Notes under the pieces: generated by a model | What the model saw: the letters and a program-made list of their open reading frames with translations, nothing else | The model's database searches: none | What the model was told of the DNA's origin: nothing | From: Leptodontidium sp. MPI-SDFR-AT-0119 | Taxonomy: Eukaryota; Ascomycota; Leotiomycetes; Helotiales; Leptodontidiaceae | Reading direction: 5' to 3' | DNA: 64,000 bases | NCBI GenBank assembly: GCA_020726505.1 | Contig: JAHLEZ010000008.1 | Location: 1,860,001 to 1,924,000 of the forward strand | Translations under genes and position numbers: made by a program | Shown: positions 1-12,641 of the stretch, piece after piece | Numbering within the stretch: the first letter of the stretch is position 1 | Layout of the letters: the number at the start of each line of letters is the position of its first letter

Positions 1-3000
1 CCATACAGTATCCTCGTCGTTAGGATAAAATGGAAGCTCGACGCGCGGGTAGACGATGATCATCATACGGAAGATGAAGCAGGAGCCACGATTGATCCCT
101 CCAGCTCCAAGAACTCCCTCGTCCTCTCATCCTCTCATCCCAGTCAGTGCAGTGTGTTGTTATTTACAGGAAGATGAGATATGATGAAATTATGATGAAA
201 GCGCAGCCGCGGGCAGGGTAAGCGAACCGAAGGACGTTTGAATACCATACCTACCCTGTCATACAGTACCAGACAAGACAAGACCAAGACCCCAGAGTTT
301 CTGAGCCCGTGTCTGTACGGTCTGTGTCAAAAGCCAATTCCAGACAACAGCCAGTTACCTCTCGAGACGGGACTTCAGATAGATGAGGAGGTGTAGGGCG
401 GTTACTGTTGATAGGTTGGTGCTGGGAGCGTTACGAAGTTAGTTCATGTTGGCCGTGGCCGTGGTGGCCGTAAGCCATTTAGGCAATTTTTAGACCTAGA
501 TGTTTCTGAGACGGGGGCCTGAGGCTGCTGTGCGTTTGGGGTGGCGAATGAGAGATTGTGGTGGTGGAAGGATTGGTGTGTGGGTGTAGTGGTGAAGGCT
601 GAAGGCTGAAGGTTGTTGAGAATGTTATTGAGATTTGATGGCGGGAGCGAGATCGGCGTTTGGTTGCTGGTTGTTTGGATTGGAATGGAATGGTATCATA
701 TCAGAGTTTATGGATGAACGTGAGGGATGGGATGGATGGGGGATCTGCGATGTACTGTCTTACGGTGTTTCATCACGGCGATACGAAGTTTGGTGCTGTA
801 TGAGCATGTTACTTCGTAAAGTCGTCATGAAAGGCAAAGCTCTTGGTGATGGCCACGCCGGGTCTTCGGTGGTCTCCGGTGTATCCGAATAGTATCCTCA
901 TGAGAGAATTGGCTTTGATATTGACTGGTATTTACTTTACTTTGGAAGTGCCGGAGGAGGTATGAGGCAGGTCTGTGAGTGAGGGGAGGAAGGGTGATTG
1001 AAACCCTTTGTGAGCTGATCAGGAGATAATTGGTCTGATGTCGTGCTGACGGTAGGATCAATGCCTCGCGAGAGGAAGCGATCAGTGGTGGGAGAATCCG
1101 GGGAATGCACTGTGATGCAAGCTGGCTACTGCATTGTGGAACAGATGCAGTGTCCTCAAAGAAGAAGTCAACAGATTCCTTCCCTTTCGACATTTCGTTG
1201 TGGTTCGACGAGTCAGGACATCGTGAGATTTCTGTTATTACCGTATTCCAATTGAGACGTGACAGACAATTCGGAACAGAGTGGGTGGTGGTGGTGATGA
1301 TTGAGGTCACACGACCCCCGCTGATGATGTTTCCTTTGATTCTAGCGAGACACTCTCGAAGGAGAGAAAGGGGAGCCGATCACAGCTCGCTCTAAGCAAG
1401 ATTGCGATGTGTCATTGGGTGGCGGCAGTTGAAAGGAAACAGAAAGACATGTTTGGATTCCAACGGGTTCTGTGTACAGATTTATGTTTCTAAAAGGTGC
1501 CTCGTGGTCTGTTTTCCAAGATTACGGGATTGCTTGATTTAGAATTGGATTTGGGTGGATGTGGATGGGACCGAGCATCGGAGGCGAGGGAAGGCTGGAA
1601 CAAAGGGAGGAGGGTGTCTGGAGTTGCCACTGGGGAAGCTCTCCCTGTTGGTTTGCTTTGCTTTGCTTTGCTTGCTTGCTGTCTGGCCTCCCCTCAGGAT
1701 TGATTGTGGTGGAAGCTGGGAAGGTCGGGCGGAGTGGACTGGACTGGAGTGAGTTGATCAGCTTGGCCTCCAGCCTTGGAAGCAGCCAGCGAGACAGACC
1801 CCAGCCAAAGTTAGGTAAGTAAGTTCTGCGCCTACGCATGCAGCCCACAGGAGAACCAGGCGCATGCAGGCAGGAGCTGCAGGCAGCTTGCATTGCAGCG
1901 CAGTGCAGTGCAGTACAGTGCATAAAGAAGTGGTCCCATTAAAACCACCTAGTCTTCATCAGGCCAGCCAATAAGTGGCGCGGGCAGACCATATTGGCTG
2001 TGGTCTGTGGTCGTGTTGTGTCGTGGCGGTGGAAAGTCATGGAAGGTCTTCAAAGCAGCGTCACACTATGGCATCAGTCGTACCCACCTCTGGTCATCGG
2101 CACAGTCTGACTGGCTGGCCTGCTCATGTTCCTGTCACTTGCCTTTATCCGACATTACGCCCGGCCGCCGCCCTTACCCGTCCCAGGATCCTTCACCGTG
2201 CCCGATCCAATTTGAGCGAGTCCGCCTGTTTCGGGTAAGCGTTGGCCACGAGTCTGGTGAGGTGTGGGAGGTGGTGTGGACGAGGCGAGGTGTTGATGTG
2301 GTGTGTGGGCTTCGGTGGGTTTCCCGCACAGTAGCAGCACTGCACTGCTGGTCCAGCCTGGTTGGTCGCTAAACAAAGCCTGGCAGAGGATTCGATCCAT
2401 CTGGAAGCACCCTGAAGCAGACCAAGCAGGACGAAGCAGACACTGGACGGGGCACGACTGGACAGGGCCAGGGCAGGGCAGCAGAGACCTGGCGTGAGTG
2501 GCCAGTAGACAGAGGCCCAGCCCTGGGAGTGGCCAACGACGGAAGGGAAGAGCGGTTGCGACATCAACTGAAAGCCGACCACCCCGTCCTCGTCCTCGTC
2601 AGATGCATCTAACCCATAACAGCTTAGCCAGCCAGTCCCGCTCCAAGGCTTGCTCGCTGTTGACTTGCTGCCCTCTGCCTGCCCTGTCCTGCCTCTCCCT
2701 CTCTCTCTCTCACCTCTCTTTCCTCCCATCTCCATCTCCATCCATCAACCCCAAAGCTGCATGATACTTAGGACTGGTCACATCCATCGTCGTTCGCAGT
2801 TTCCTTTTCCTCTTCCTTCCTTCTCTTCTCCGACCTCCTTCCTAATTACCTCCTTCCTCACTCTCGCCACCTAACCAATCCTCTCTCTACACGATTCACT
2901 CTTGCACGCCTTCCCACCCGCTGATCGACTCATCTCACCGATCTCGCCTTGACCACCTCCCTCCATTCTGCGTCATCCTCGAGTTGTTCACCAGCAGCAG

Positions 3001-4071
3001 CAGCAGCAACAACAACAGCAACATTCCTCATCAATCACAATCAACCAACCGGAGCCTTGCACTTCTTGTGCAACACAATCAGTGATTGACTTCATCAAAG
3101 AACCCTCGATCATCGACGAGTCTTCGTTGTTCTTCCATCAGCTCCACCTTCACATCCCACCTCTCCATCCACCACGATAGTACTCAGTTCGTCCCAAGCG
3201 GATAAGGCAGACGGAGAGCAAGCTCTTCGACTACCTATTCCCTACAACCAAAACAACCAACACATGATTTCAACAACAGTGCCCGAGATTGTCTCCAGAT
3301 AGACTTCAGCTTCCAACCGAATTCCAATCTGACAATCTCGATTCTCTGTCGAGTCATCCTGCACCATCCCGAACTTCTCGAGTCCTCTTCTCAACCATTC
3401 ACCTCCTTTCACAACCATCCATCCAGACACTTTACAATTGGCGTCCGTTGATTGTACTGCCTCGTCCGTTGACCCGTTACTCGTCAACTCAACACCTCGA
3501 TCCTCCACCACAACAAACACACTCCGGCAGTACGTTTGCTCGTACTGCTTCTGAGGCTACTTCCATACCTCGGACTCTCGCTCTTTACATATTTGACTTC
3601 CATGTCAGCATAACGACTTCTCATTTCTTTCCCGGACACTCGTCCTTCTGTTACGACCACCACTCAATTCCCTTTGTTAGCGATTCGAATACCCATCAAT
3701 GAGCCTCTGACCCCCTACCGATCACGATACACACCCGGAGTTTTCGCCAGTTATCATTTTTTTCGGCGGTTGAAATACATCTATATAGCGTTGCCAGTTT
3801 GTTTATTCGACATTTCCACCTTTCCGGTTCGGCTCTTCGAACACCTCCTCTGGAGCCCAGCTCCGTGTGCCATCAACCTTGTTTAGAGAAGACAAAAGCA
3901 TTTCCCAACCGTACTGCTCAACTGCATTCTCTTCGGGACCAAAAACATTGCCGTTGTACTACCACTCCAGCTTTTGCCGTTCTCTCGCATACCTAATTAC
4001 CACACTTCTCAACTTACGTTACTCGCTCACCAACACTCAACACTCATCACTCTCATCTGCACATACTCGTC
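1..4071. other. Gene-free region and long leader of the Ksp1-like kinase
   Basis: I see no convincing protein-coding gene here. Open frames are short, use atypical residues and lack splice-consistent continuation. The left 2.6 kb is mixed-composition DNA with small direct repeats, for example a GCTTT-rich run near 1660-1680 and a GCAGT-rich run near 1887-1921. From about 2690 the plus strand becomes strongly pyrimidine-rich, then C/A-rich up to the kinase start codon at 4072, as expected for a fungal core promoter and long 5' leader. A CAG/CAA run sits at about 2993-3022. Whether the leader is spliced cannot be told from sequence alone. Confidence 0.6.
2691..2880 (+). promoter_or_regulatory. 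Pyrimidine-rich tract, likely core promoter of the kinase at 4072
   Basis: Two dense CT tracts (about 2691-2740 and 2800-2890) lie on the coding strand and are followed by C/A-rich sequence to the start codon. In filamentous ascomycetes such tracts commonly sit just before transcription start sites, so transcription probably starts near 2880-2900. That would give a leader of about 1.2 kb. No TATA box was recognised. Confidence 0.4.
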
Positions 4072-6003
4072 ATGGAGTGCCTCCGAGATAGATTCTACGA
4101 TGGAGTCGTCCTTGATGGACGGTTCAGGACGGTATCTCCACTCAACCACGGCTCCTTTGGCATGGTATTCATGGCCGAGGATCTGACCAACAACGAGATG
4201 GTTGCTATCAAGTGCTTGACCAAGAAGTCTGCCATCACCGATGGAGACTATTCCTTTGCTGTTGATGAGAAGTCCGAAGAATTGGCTTGCCACGCACTCC
4301 TCGGCAACCATTCCAACATCGTCAATTTGATTCATTCTTTCGAGACTGATTCCCACATCTACATTGTCCTCGAGTTCTGTGCAAGAGGTGACCTGTACGA
4401 GGCCATCCGAACTGGAACTGGTCCGTTGGAGACTGAACATGTTCGTCGATTCATGCTCCAGCTTGTCGATGCTGTTGCATACATCCACGAAAAGGGTCTC
4501 TACCACCGAGACATCAAGCCAGAGAACATCTTCCTCACTCAAGCTGGGGAGATGAAACTCGGTGACTTTGGCCTCGCTACCACCGACAAGTGGACCTACG
4601 AGACGACTGTAGGAAGTGACCGCTACATGTCTCCGGAACAATATGACTCCGCCGGAGCCGGGTACGCACCTGAACAAGCCGATATCTGGGCCATTGGTAT
4701 CTGCTTGTTGAACATTCTCTTCTCTCGAAACCCTTTCACCACACCCACGGAATCCGATCCTCTTTTCTTGGACTTTTCCCGCGATAAGCAATCACTCTTC
4801 GATGTCTTCCCAACAATGTCCCAAGACACCTATGAAGTCATTGCTCAGTGCATGAGCTTGGACCCACGCAAGCGTTCTTTGGCAGCTGCTCGCGAGGCTC
4901 TCGAGCGTCTCGTCAGCTTCACCACCTTTGATGAGTCATTGGATGACTTTTGCATGGCCGAGAGACGAGGCATCGCCAGCGCCAACCGCGAGCCTCTTCG
5001 TACTCCATCCATCCAGAGCCCCCAGGTTGACAATGGTTCCTTCCCATGGGCCAAGGCACTTCATGCCAGTCCACCTCAGCAATTCCGTCAACTGTCAGTC
5101 ATCGCAGACGACGAAAGCTATCACTCCGAGGACTTGTTCCCGAGCTCGGAGGAGAGCAACAAGGACTGGTTCTCTGTTGGTCAACAGACCCCATCGTTGG
5201 CATCCGTGCTTAACTCATCTCTTGGAGCTTCGATGAAGTCGATGGCCATCAGACGACCAATGAAGTCTGGTCCACCCAAGGCGAGCCTGACCCCGATCTC
5301 GGGCTCACTCCCAATCACAATGTCAAAGCCCAAACCGTTGCCATCTCTGGCATCCATCTTCGGCAAGAAGAATGAGGTCGCCTCCAAGAGCTGGAGCGAT
5401 CTTTGGGATGAGGACATCGAAGAAGAGGAGGAAGAAGCCGACAAGCAATTGAAGGCACGACAGATGCAGAATGCAAGAACCTGGAGTCACGAGAGCAAAC
5501 AGGATGAAGATGATACGATACGCCGTGGACCTTTGGAGCCAAAGAGCTCTTCTTTTGTAAATATTACGAAGTCGAATCCCGATGCTGCTCATGCTGCCGC
5601 CAATGATATCGATGGAGATCTTTTTGCGGATGGTTTCTTTTTCCATGACACCCCGAAAGAGACGGTCATCCCGCAATACTCTCCTCGATACTCACCACCA
5701 CCCAAGCGAACCACTGGCGATAAGTGGTCCAAATTGGGAGAACGCAGGCGAGCATACACTGGCACTTCCGACTCGGAGAAATCTCCCGAGTTGTGGAAGG
5801 CACGTCGGAACGTTGGATTGGGCTTCTCTGGGTTTGGAGCCGGCGTTGGAGTTTGGGATAAGTTGAATACTGTTAAGGATACTAGTGCTAAAGATAGGGG
5901 CAAGGGATGCCCGTGGGCGAAGGAGAAGAATCGCGATCATCATGGTTACAGACGCCATGGTGATTTGGAATGGATTGGGGGTTTCACTGACCTCCATTTA
6001 TGA
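4072..6003 (+). CDS. ksp1: Ser/Thr protein kinase, Ksp1/Ran1 family
   Basis: This is an intronless 643-residue protein with an N-terminal kinase domain at about residues 15-300. Visible landmarks are the VAIK lysine K47, HRDIKPEN with catalytic D147, DFG with D165, and SPEQ (187-190) in place of APE. The first glycine of the nucleotide loop is replaced (LNHGSFG, residues 24-30). The layout fits the Ran1 (fission yeast)/Ksp1 (budding yeast) family. Those kinases link nutrient state to meiosis, filamentous growth, TORC1 and autophagy. The C-terminal half is low-complexity and Ser/Pro-rich, with an acidic Glu-rich patch near residues 450-460, so probably disordered and phosphorylated. The start is the first ATG after a C/A-rich leader, and the kinase domain begins immediately after it. 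The family assignment is firm; orthology to Ksp1 specifically is inferred. Confidence 0.92.
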   Translation: MECLRDRFYDGVVLDGRFRTVSPLNHGSFGMVFMAEDLTNNEMVAIKCLTKKSAITDGDYSFAVDEKSEELACHALLGNHSNIVNLIHSFETDSHIYIVLEFCARGDLYEAIRTGTGPLETEHVRRFMLQLVDAVAYIHEKGLYHRDIKPENIFLTQAGEMKLGDFGLATTDKWTYETTVGSDRYMSPEQYDSAGAGYAPEQADIWAIGICLLNILFSRNPFTTPTESDPLFLDFSRDKQSLFDVFPTMSQDTYEVIAQCMSLDPRKRSLAAAREALERLVSFTTFDESLDDFCMAERRGIASANREPLRTPSIQSPQVDNGSFPWAKALHASPPQQFRQLSVIADDESYHSEDLFPSSEESNKDWFSVGQQTPSLASVLNSSLGASMKSMAIRRPMKSGPPKASLTPISGSLPITMSKPKPLPSLASIFGKKNEVASKSWSDLWDEDIEEEEEEADKQLKARQMQNARTWSHESKQDEDDTIRRGPLEPKSSSFVNITKSNPDAAHAAANDIDGDLFADGFFFHDTPKETVIPQYSPRYSPPPKRTTGDKWSKLGERRRAYTGTSDSEKSPELWKARRNVGLGFSGFGAGVGVWDKLNTVKDTSAKDRGKGCPWAKEKNRDHHGYRRHGDLEWIGGFTDLHL

Positions 6004-7691
6004 GTGGGTTGGGGGTAAACTTTTACCTTCACTTGTAGTTCTTAGCATCATCTCTGTACTTTCTCGCCGACTGTGGCATCTACCGTTGGTGGTCGCAGGC
6101 AGTAAGAGGGCATTGGGGATTTCCTGCTTGAACTCGCTTTTCTGTGTATTAGATTATCTCCGGACTTGAAAATACCAGACAATTACCCACTCTACAAATT
6201 GTTCCTCTGCCAATGCATTGATTGATTGATCTTGTGAAACATGACTTCTGAAACATACATACGCGCATATTATATGACTTATAATCCCTCCCTCGGCATC
6301 TAGCTGGTTGGCTGTCTGTAGCCTGTAAGCTATGCATAAACACCTACAGTAACCTGCATGCAGCTGCATTTGTTTCATTCTCCCTGGTGTCTTACTTGCT
6401 TGCTTACTTGGTTTTCTTCCTTTGTTTACTTGACCCATCCCTTCCCTTTTCATCTCATCCGCCTCTTTTGGGAACGAACCCGACCCGAATCCCTGAACTG
6501 TGGTCCGTGCGCTTTTGGAGGACATCGAAAAGCGGGGTAAGGTGAGCAACGAGATAGAATAATAGCAACGACCTTCTAGGCGACCGGACTAGATAGAGAA
6601 TTCGCGCGGTTTATTTCTTTTGTGGCTTTGGGTTTTTGTTGTTTGTTTTTGCTACGGCAACGAGATTCGGGTACGAGAGGAGAGAGGCGGTGAGGGAAAG
6701 ATGTTATCCAACCCGGAATTCGGGTTCGGCACTACTGCTTCTGAGGCTGCGAGGGCTTTTGGGGGGAGGATTAGGGGGAAGACGAGTAAGTCTTTGATGA
6801 GGTTCTGTTATATCCCGTTCTGTTCATTCTTTTTTTGACTTGCTTTTTCTTGCTTTTTCTTGCTTTTCTTGGTATTGTTGTGTGGTAAGGAAGTCTCTTG
6901 CTTTTTCTCTTCTAGGCTTTTGTATCTTTGTGCGGGGAGAGGTAGGCTATGTGTGCACTGACTGGATCGATTTTATTGTGTTGTGTTGTGTTGTGTTGTG
7001 TTGTGTTGTGTTGTGTTGTGTTGTGTTGTGCTGTGTGGAAAGAAAGAAGTAGGCGAGAGGTGAGGATGGGTGGATAGACTGGGGGTTAAGTGAGTTCGTA
7101 GAGCGGAGGGAGGTGTGTGTCTCGGAGTTGTTCTTGTTGTTGTTTGTTCATATTCCCTATCTTCATTTCCATATTGCTTCGCTCCTTGATATTTGGTACT
7201 GTACTGCTGCGGCATTTGTTTTTGATTCCATTTCCGTTCCTACCTCGAAAATTCGTTGTGCTTCTTCTAAAATGAAAAGGAAACTGCGAGCCACAGCGTT
7301 GGTTTAATGAATGAGGCGGATACTAGTTGTATTTTGTGCTGTGGAGATCGGGATGTTCCTGGCCGGTGATGATGTGATGGAACGTTGTGTGAGGAGGGAG
7401 TTTGCAACTTCGCTTGGATTCTCGCTTGTTGTTGATTTTGTTAGTGGTAGTTGTGGCGGGGAGGGAGAAGTCTTGTTTCGTTTTATCTTGCCCTATCTCA
7501 AGTATTGATTTTTTTTGAGCACTATACAACACGATACCTTGGGCCCTGATTCTTGGACACGAGATGCTGCAGCAATGTTCTTCGAGTAAGCTAGTGGCTT
7601 TACAGAACGGCATATGGATGAATGCTCTGCCTCTCCGAAGAATTGGAAGTAGTCCTAGGGACACTGGCCAAAATCCAGTGACTTAGCTGGA
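6004..7691. other. Intergenic region between the kinase and SDR genes
   Basis: No supported gene. The segment holds the 3' end of the kinase transcript, a TTGTG pentanucleotide array (6976-7030), and T/G-rich sequence. Short open frames here are mostly produced by the repeat or by low-complexity T-rich DNA. Confidence 0.55.
6976..7030. repeat. TTGTG pentanucleotide microsatellite, 11 perfect copies
   Basis: Eleven uninterrupted TTGTG units (55 nt) are directly visible, followed by one imperfect CTGTG unit. It lies between genes and is likely length-polymorphic between isolates. Confidence 0.97.
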
Positions 7692-9301
7692 GTGCAGTAC
7701 TTTCTTCAAATTTGTCACATGTGCGAACGTAGTGCTTTTCAAACCACCATCTCCTTCATTTCGTATTCTTGTTTCCTTGTATACTTCCTATACCTATCAA
7801 ATGCTAGCATGCATACCTTTCTCTTACTTAAAACAGCCCATCATACTCCCATCACAAGCGCATCTCGAATCCCTCACTCACTCACTATTCCCTACAAGCT
7901 AACCTCCCACTCAACAGTAATAATAACAGGCATCTCCCCATCCTCCATCGGTTCTGGGCTAGCCCACGCCCTCGCCTCCCAATCACCACGCCATCTAATC
8001 CTAGCCTCCCGCACCCCCGCCAACATCTCCACCGTCACACAATCCATCCATAAACTCTACCCCGATACCCGCATCGCAGAAATCGTACTTGATCTCTCGG
8101 ATCTAAACAGTGTACGTGCTGCTGTAGAGGAGATCGAGAAGGTGGTAGGCGATGGAGGGGTTGATGTGTTGTTTAATAATGCGGGCATAAATATCTCGTG
8201 GAGGGAGGTTTGTGCTTGTACGGTGAAAGGAGAAGAGGTGGAGATGGAGAAACAGTTCGTTACGAATCATTTGGGACCGTTTTTGTTTACGGGTTTGTTG
8301 CTTCCGCTGATGATTAAACCGGATTCGAATCCCGATCCCAATCCTGCTTCCACTTCTACTTCTATCTCTGAAAGTATTCCTAGTTCTGACTCGGGTCTTG
8401 GAAGTATTAGAAGTGTTGGAAGGGTTGCAAAGAGAATCATCAATACCTCCTCCGAAGCACATCGTATCTCACCGGTTCGATTCTCGGATATACACCAGAC
8501 GCCCGGTGTACATGTCTTGGAGAAGGAGATGCCGAGGAGGGGGATGCCGGAGGGTGTTTTGCGAGGTGGTTCTGGGGATAGTGATGGGTATGTGTATGAG
8601 CCTGCGATCGCGTATGGGCAGAGTAAGACTGCAAATGTTCTATTGAGCGTGGAGGTGAATAGGAGGTTTGCTGGAAGGGTGGGGAGTTGGGCTGTTAGTC
8701 CTGGGAGTGAGTGCCCCATTTTCTCTCTTTCGTTCTTCGCTTGCAATGAACATTGCCTGTATTTATGATATGAAATTTGTCCCGTTGGTATATGTAAGGA
8801 AAAGGACGGGGATAGTGCAGACCGGAGGGTTTGATTTGATGTGTTATGATATTGGTATAGAGACTGATCGTGGCGACATGTAGATATCATGACGAACCTC
8901 GTCCGTGGCGCAGATGAGCAGATGTTGAAAGGTATGCTCTCTGGCATACCGGAATCAGAATGGAAGACTGTCGATCAGGGAGCTGCGACGTTGGTTGTTG
9001 CTGGTTTTGATCCTGAGCTGGATGGTACGTGTCTTGCATTTCATTTTCATTTCCAGGGGAAGGTGGAGGAGGTGATGTGAGATGAAAGTTGACGGCTGAC
9101 GAATTTCTTTTGGGGGGCATAGTGAGTGATGGGGTCTACCTCCATGATTGCCAGATTAAACGGCCTTCGAAATGGGCTATTGATCCGGGATTCGCGGAGA
9201 GGTTGTGGAGGGTGAGTGAGGAGTTGGTGGGAGAGAGGTTTGACTTGGGGGAGTCGAGGGAGGTGATGGGAAAAGGGAAAGGGAAGGCGAGTCGACTATG
9301 A
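7692..9301 (+). CDS. Short-chain dehydrogenase/reductase, three exons
   Basis: NAD(P)-dependent oxidoreductase of the classical SDR/retinol-dehydrogenase-like type. Proposed exons are 7692-8706, 8884-9024 and 9123-9301 (444 codons with the listed start). Splice sites GTGAGT/TAG and GTACGT/TAG keep the frame. Visible motifs are a Rossmann TGxxxxxG variant (IITGISPSSIGSG), LFNNAGI, a serine strand (IINTSSEAHR), the catalytic YGQSK, and after the first splice the SPGN-xMTxL segment typical of these enzymes. The substrate cannot be assigned. The N-terminus is uncertain: about 70 residues precede the first beta strand, which is far more than usual. The true start may be Met40 of this frame or a separate upstream exon. 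The coding strand switches abruptly from C-rich to G-rich near 8107. Confidence 0.8.
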
Positions 9302-9840
9302 GGTATACTGACTAAGATGATGAGGGGATTGAGGTGATTTGTTGGGTGGGGGTGGGAAATCTTTGAGCTTCTCTGCTCTGCAAGTTTTAGGTTTTTTTGG
9401 TTTACTGATCGATTCCATGGGTTGATTGACGACTTTTATTCTGGTGTCGTCAGAGGAATTCTCGAGGAATGTAATGTTGGAATATCTCTTGTTGTGTGTC
9501 TTTATATAATGCCATATTCTATTCCGTACTGATGGCGGTATTTACCTTTTAAACGAACAGAGCGTCTATTCTCGTCCATCTCACTGAGCTCGTCAATCTT
9601 GTTGACCTTAACACCCCAACTTGCTTAGAACTATTTGTGTTTGTTTCCCTTAGCGTCCGAAGAAGACTTTTCTTGCCTCGTTTGCAGAATTTCATACGTC
9701 AGTCAATGCCCGAACTGTATTCGCACGCTGACTAACAAGCACATCAAAAGGATTGAAAGTTCTGGAAAGACGCATTAAAAGATCTCTTCTCTGCTTCAAA
9801 CTTCTCTGGAGTAATTTGATCCCAAATCAATTGTACAATT

Positions 9841-9951
9841 ATGGCAGACTTTGTAGGTACATTTGGAAACGACTCAATCGCACCCAATTTCAAGCTTGTT
9901 TACTCATTAACCGAAAGACAAAACTGCCAAGCAGCACGAAAGGTGGGTACT
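9841..9951 (+). other. Possible first coding exon of an unidentified small gene
   Basis: An ATG opens a 37-codon stretch of ordinary-looking residues (begins MADFVGTFGNDS) that ends at a GTGGGT donor-like site near 9952. An AT-rich sequence precedes the ATG. I could not find a convincing downstream exon. A short open stretch ending at a stop near 10340 (VAVPEIGLNCISDT) could be the tail, but no conserved domain supports it. Treat as a weak candidate or a gene relic. Confidence 0.18.
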
Positions 9952-12641
9952 GCTCTACTTCAAGGTCACCGCGGACGCGAGGTGTTGAAACCACGCCAGA
10001 GAAAGAATCCGGTTCCTCGAAATTACCCCTTTTCCCCGCGCTTGTCTTTAGCGAGATGTTTTTCTTTCATTTTTGCCTTGCCATCATCCCTCCCAGCCAA
10101 GGGATTTGAACAAGAATATAACAGCAGAACACCACATGGCATTACAATAAAAGCGATCTTCTTCTCTGGTCCTTGCATTTCATGCCCTTCAGCACTTGAG
10201 GTGTTAATAGTAGGTGTTGATGGTTCGCCAAAATCCTCGCTTGTACAGAACCTCCACTATCTTTCTAGGAACAACCACATCTAAACCAAACACAGTAGCA
10301 GTTCCGGAAATCGGGCTGAATTGTATCTCTGACACTTAATGCTTATTCTATTTGAAGTCTTCCACGCTTTTTACGGTATCAATCTTAGGACGTTCAAAGG
10401 TGAGCCCCTCAGCAAACCCCCTTTAGATTCACCTTCCGTCCACACCTCCCTTCACTTTTCCCTCCCTCACGACGTAAACCAAGTAATGAATTCACCTTTC
10501 AACTCCCAATAATTCCAAGCCGGGAATAATAAATCCTCATCCATCTCGCCAAAAGCCCTTTTGTTGCACATCGCATCTTTGTTGACATTCGGTAATATAT
10601 CAATGTGTCTCTCCAACACATCTCAACCGCGGCGGTATCACCACAACATCGAATCGAACCCGACATCTTGTTACCACACACACATTGATGCTAGTAGAAC
10701 CACCCGACAAGGTACTAACGAGTATGCAATCGACACTACAGCAGCCAAGACGATAAGTCGGGCCCTAGGGTCAGATTCCTCTGCATGCATGCAACAAAAT
10801 AAACTCTGTTCCTGCTTCTTTCCTCTGCACGGGGGGTTTTTTTTAAACCTTACGTTTGACTTTGACAAATCACTTGCAGCTTGCATACTCACTAGCAAAT
10901 CTGTACGCGATCCGGTTTCTAGATGCTTTGGTAGGGTGGGTGGGTGAGATACTTACCAACTATGATTATACTTCGTCCTAGGGATGACTTGAATTTGCGA
11001 AAGTGGGAGGAGGGGGGACTACCACACGCATGCGATCTGCTTCACTGTACTGTATTTTCTGGGCTGTGTAGATCTACTTATGCTCTATACTTCATCTTGT
11101 AGGTTGCAAGATTTCGATGGGGCTTATCATGTATGGACAGTTCACTTAGATATGACCCACCAGTCAACCATCTCACACTTCATACCAAGGCACATATCGC
11201 AAGAAATCGTTGAGTTGAGTACAATAAATTTGCATTCATCATATAAGACACGATAGAGAAAGGAAGAGAAGCCAGAAAGAAAAGCAGAATCCGATATCCC
11301 CCGGCCCAAAGGCCCCCCCGAGAGGCTTCAAATTATGTGGTGCTTATCTATTACGTCTATACATCCCTCGACACGACACGGCGGTACAGCAAAAATATTA
11401 AAAAAATTGCACAGTACTGTACCTACAGTAGTGCACGTCTAGATCGCATACCCTAAAAACTCCACTCTAGACTCTATCAATCGAAACTTTGAACCTTTGA
11501 CTTTTGACTTTGGGATTTAGGCTTTAGACTTTAGACTTTAGATCTAGGTTTCTTTACCCGAGCCGAGATCGAGATCTTTGATCGTGATAGGGAGGGAGCA
11601 AGCGCTATTACGCTATCGACGCCCGCCCACTACTTTGAAGAATGGGGTTGGGAGGGAGTACTCGTACGTAAATTTACTTTACTTTACTATACTGTGAGCA
11701 GGTTGGTAGAGGATGGAAGGAATGGATGGAAGAGAGGGGAGGTCGGCTGCTCTTGGGCCCGAGGAGGTTTCCCATCCCATCTCCATTCAATTACCGGTGA
11801 TTGCGAATGTTTGTTATCTTTTGGGAGGGGGTTCTTCTTACTTGAGATGTCCTTTCTCCTGTATATAAATGGAAGATTTCGGCTTAGAGCTGAAGCTAAC
11901 AGCACACTGTTTTTCCTCACTTGGATGGAGATTAAACTGAACTGACCTGGTGTGCCTTGTCATAACTTGGATTTCTACGGAAAGAGGTAGGCAGTGAATG
12001 CAATCGAAGAGTCCATACCTTCTTCCACCCACAACTCAAACCGGCTTTCAAAGGCCGTTTCATCGGCTTATGCCTCGCCCACTACTGAAGCGTTGAAGCA
12101 TTCATTGGCTTGAGTATTTATCCGTGATGTGCGCTTGCGTACAAGTAAAGCCGAAACCTCCAGCCGAAGCTCAAGCCACGATCGGCTTTGAAAGGAAAAG
12201 GGAAAGGAGGAAAACTCTATTTCCACTGTAATTTAACTTTTTGCACTTAGCATGACAAACCACATTGCAGCATACCAAGGTAGCACAACAGAAAGCCAGC
12301 TTTCATCACATCTATATTTAGTTTCGCCGCCACGCTGTCAGCTAAATTACCTACTCAGCGGGTACTTTGTGTTGGATTGGACAGCTGAAATAATACAGCA
12401 TACTCAAACTCTCTCAGCCATAATATTTGTGTAGATTGACAGATCTTATTAGTACACGACGGGTCTCTGTGGTTCCCCTTCTAGCGAATGTTGATACAAC
12501 CATCCGTGTTGTGTTTTTACCTGTCACCCAATCACCCAACACACCCAGGCTTTGTTATCCCCCCCAAAAAACGCCTTAATCCATCCAGCTTTTTCAACTC
12601 TGACATAACTCTGACTCTGACTGACCCTGAATTTGACACCG

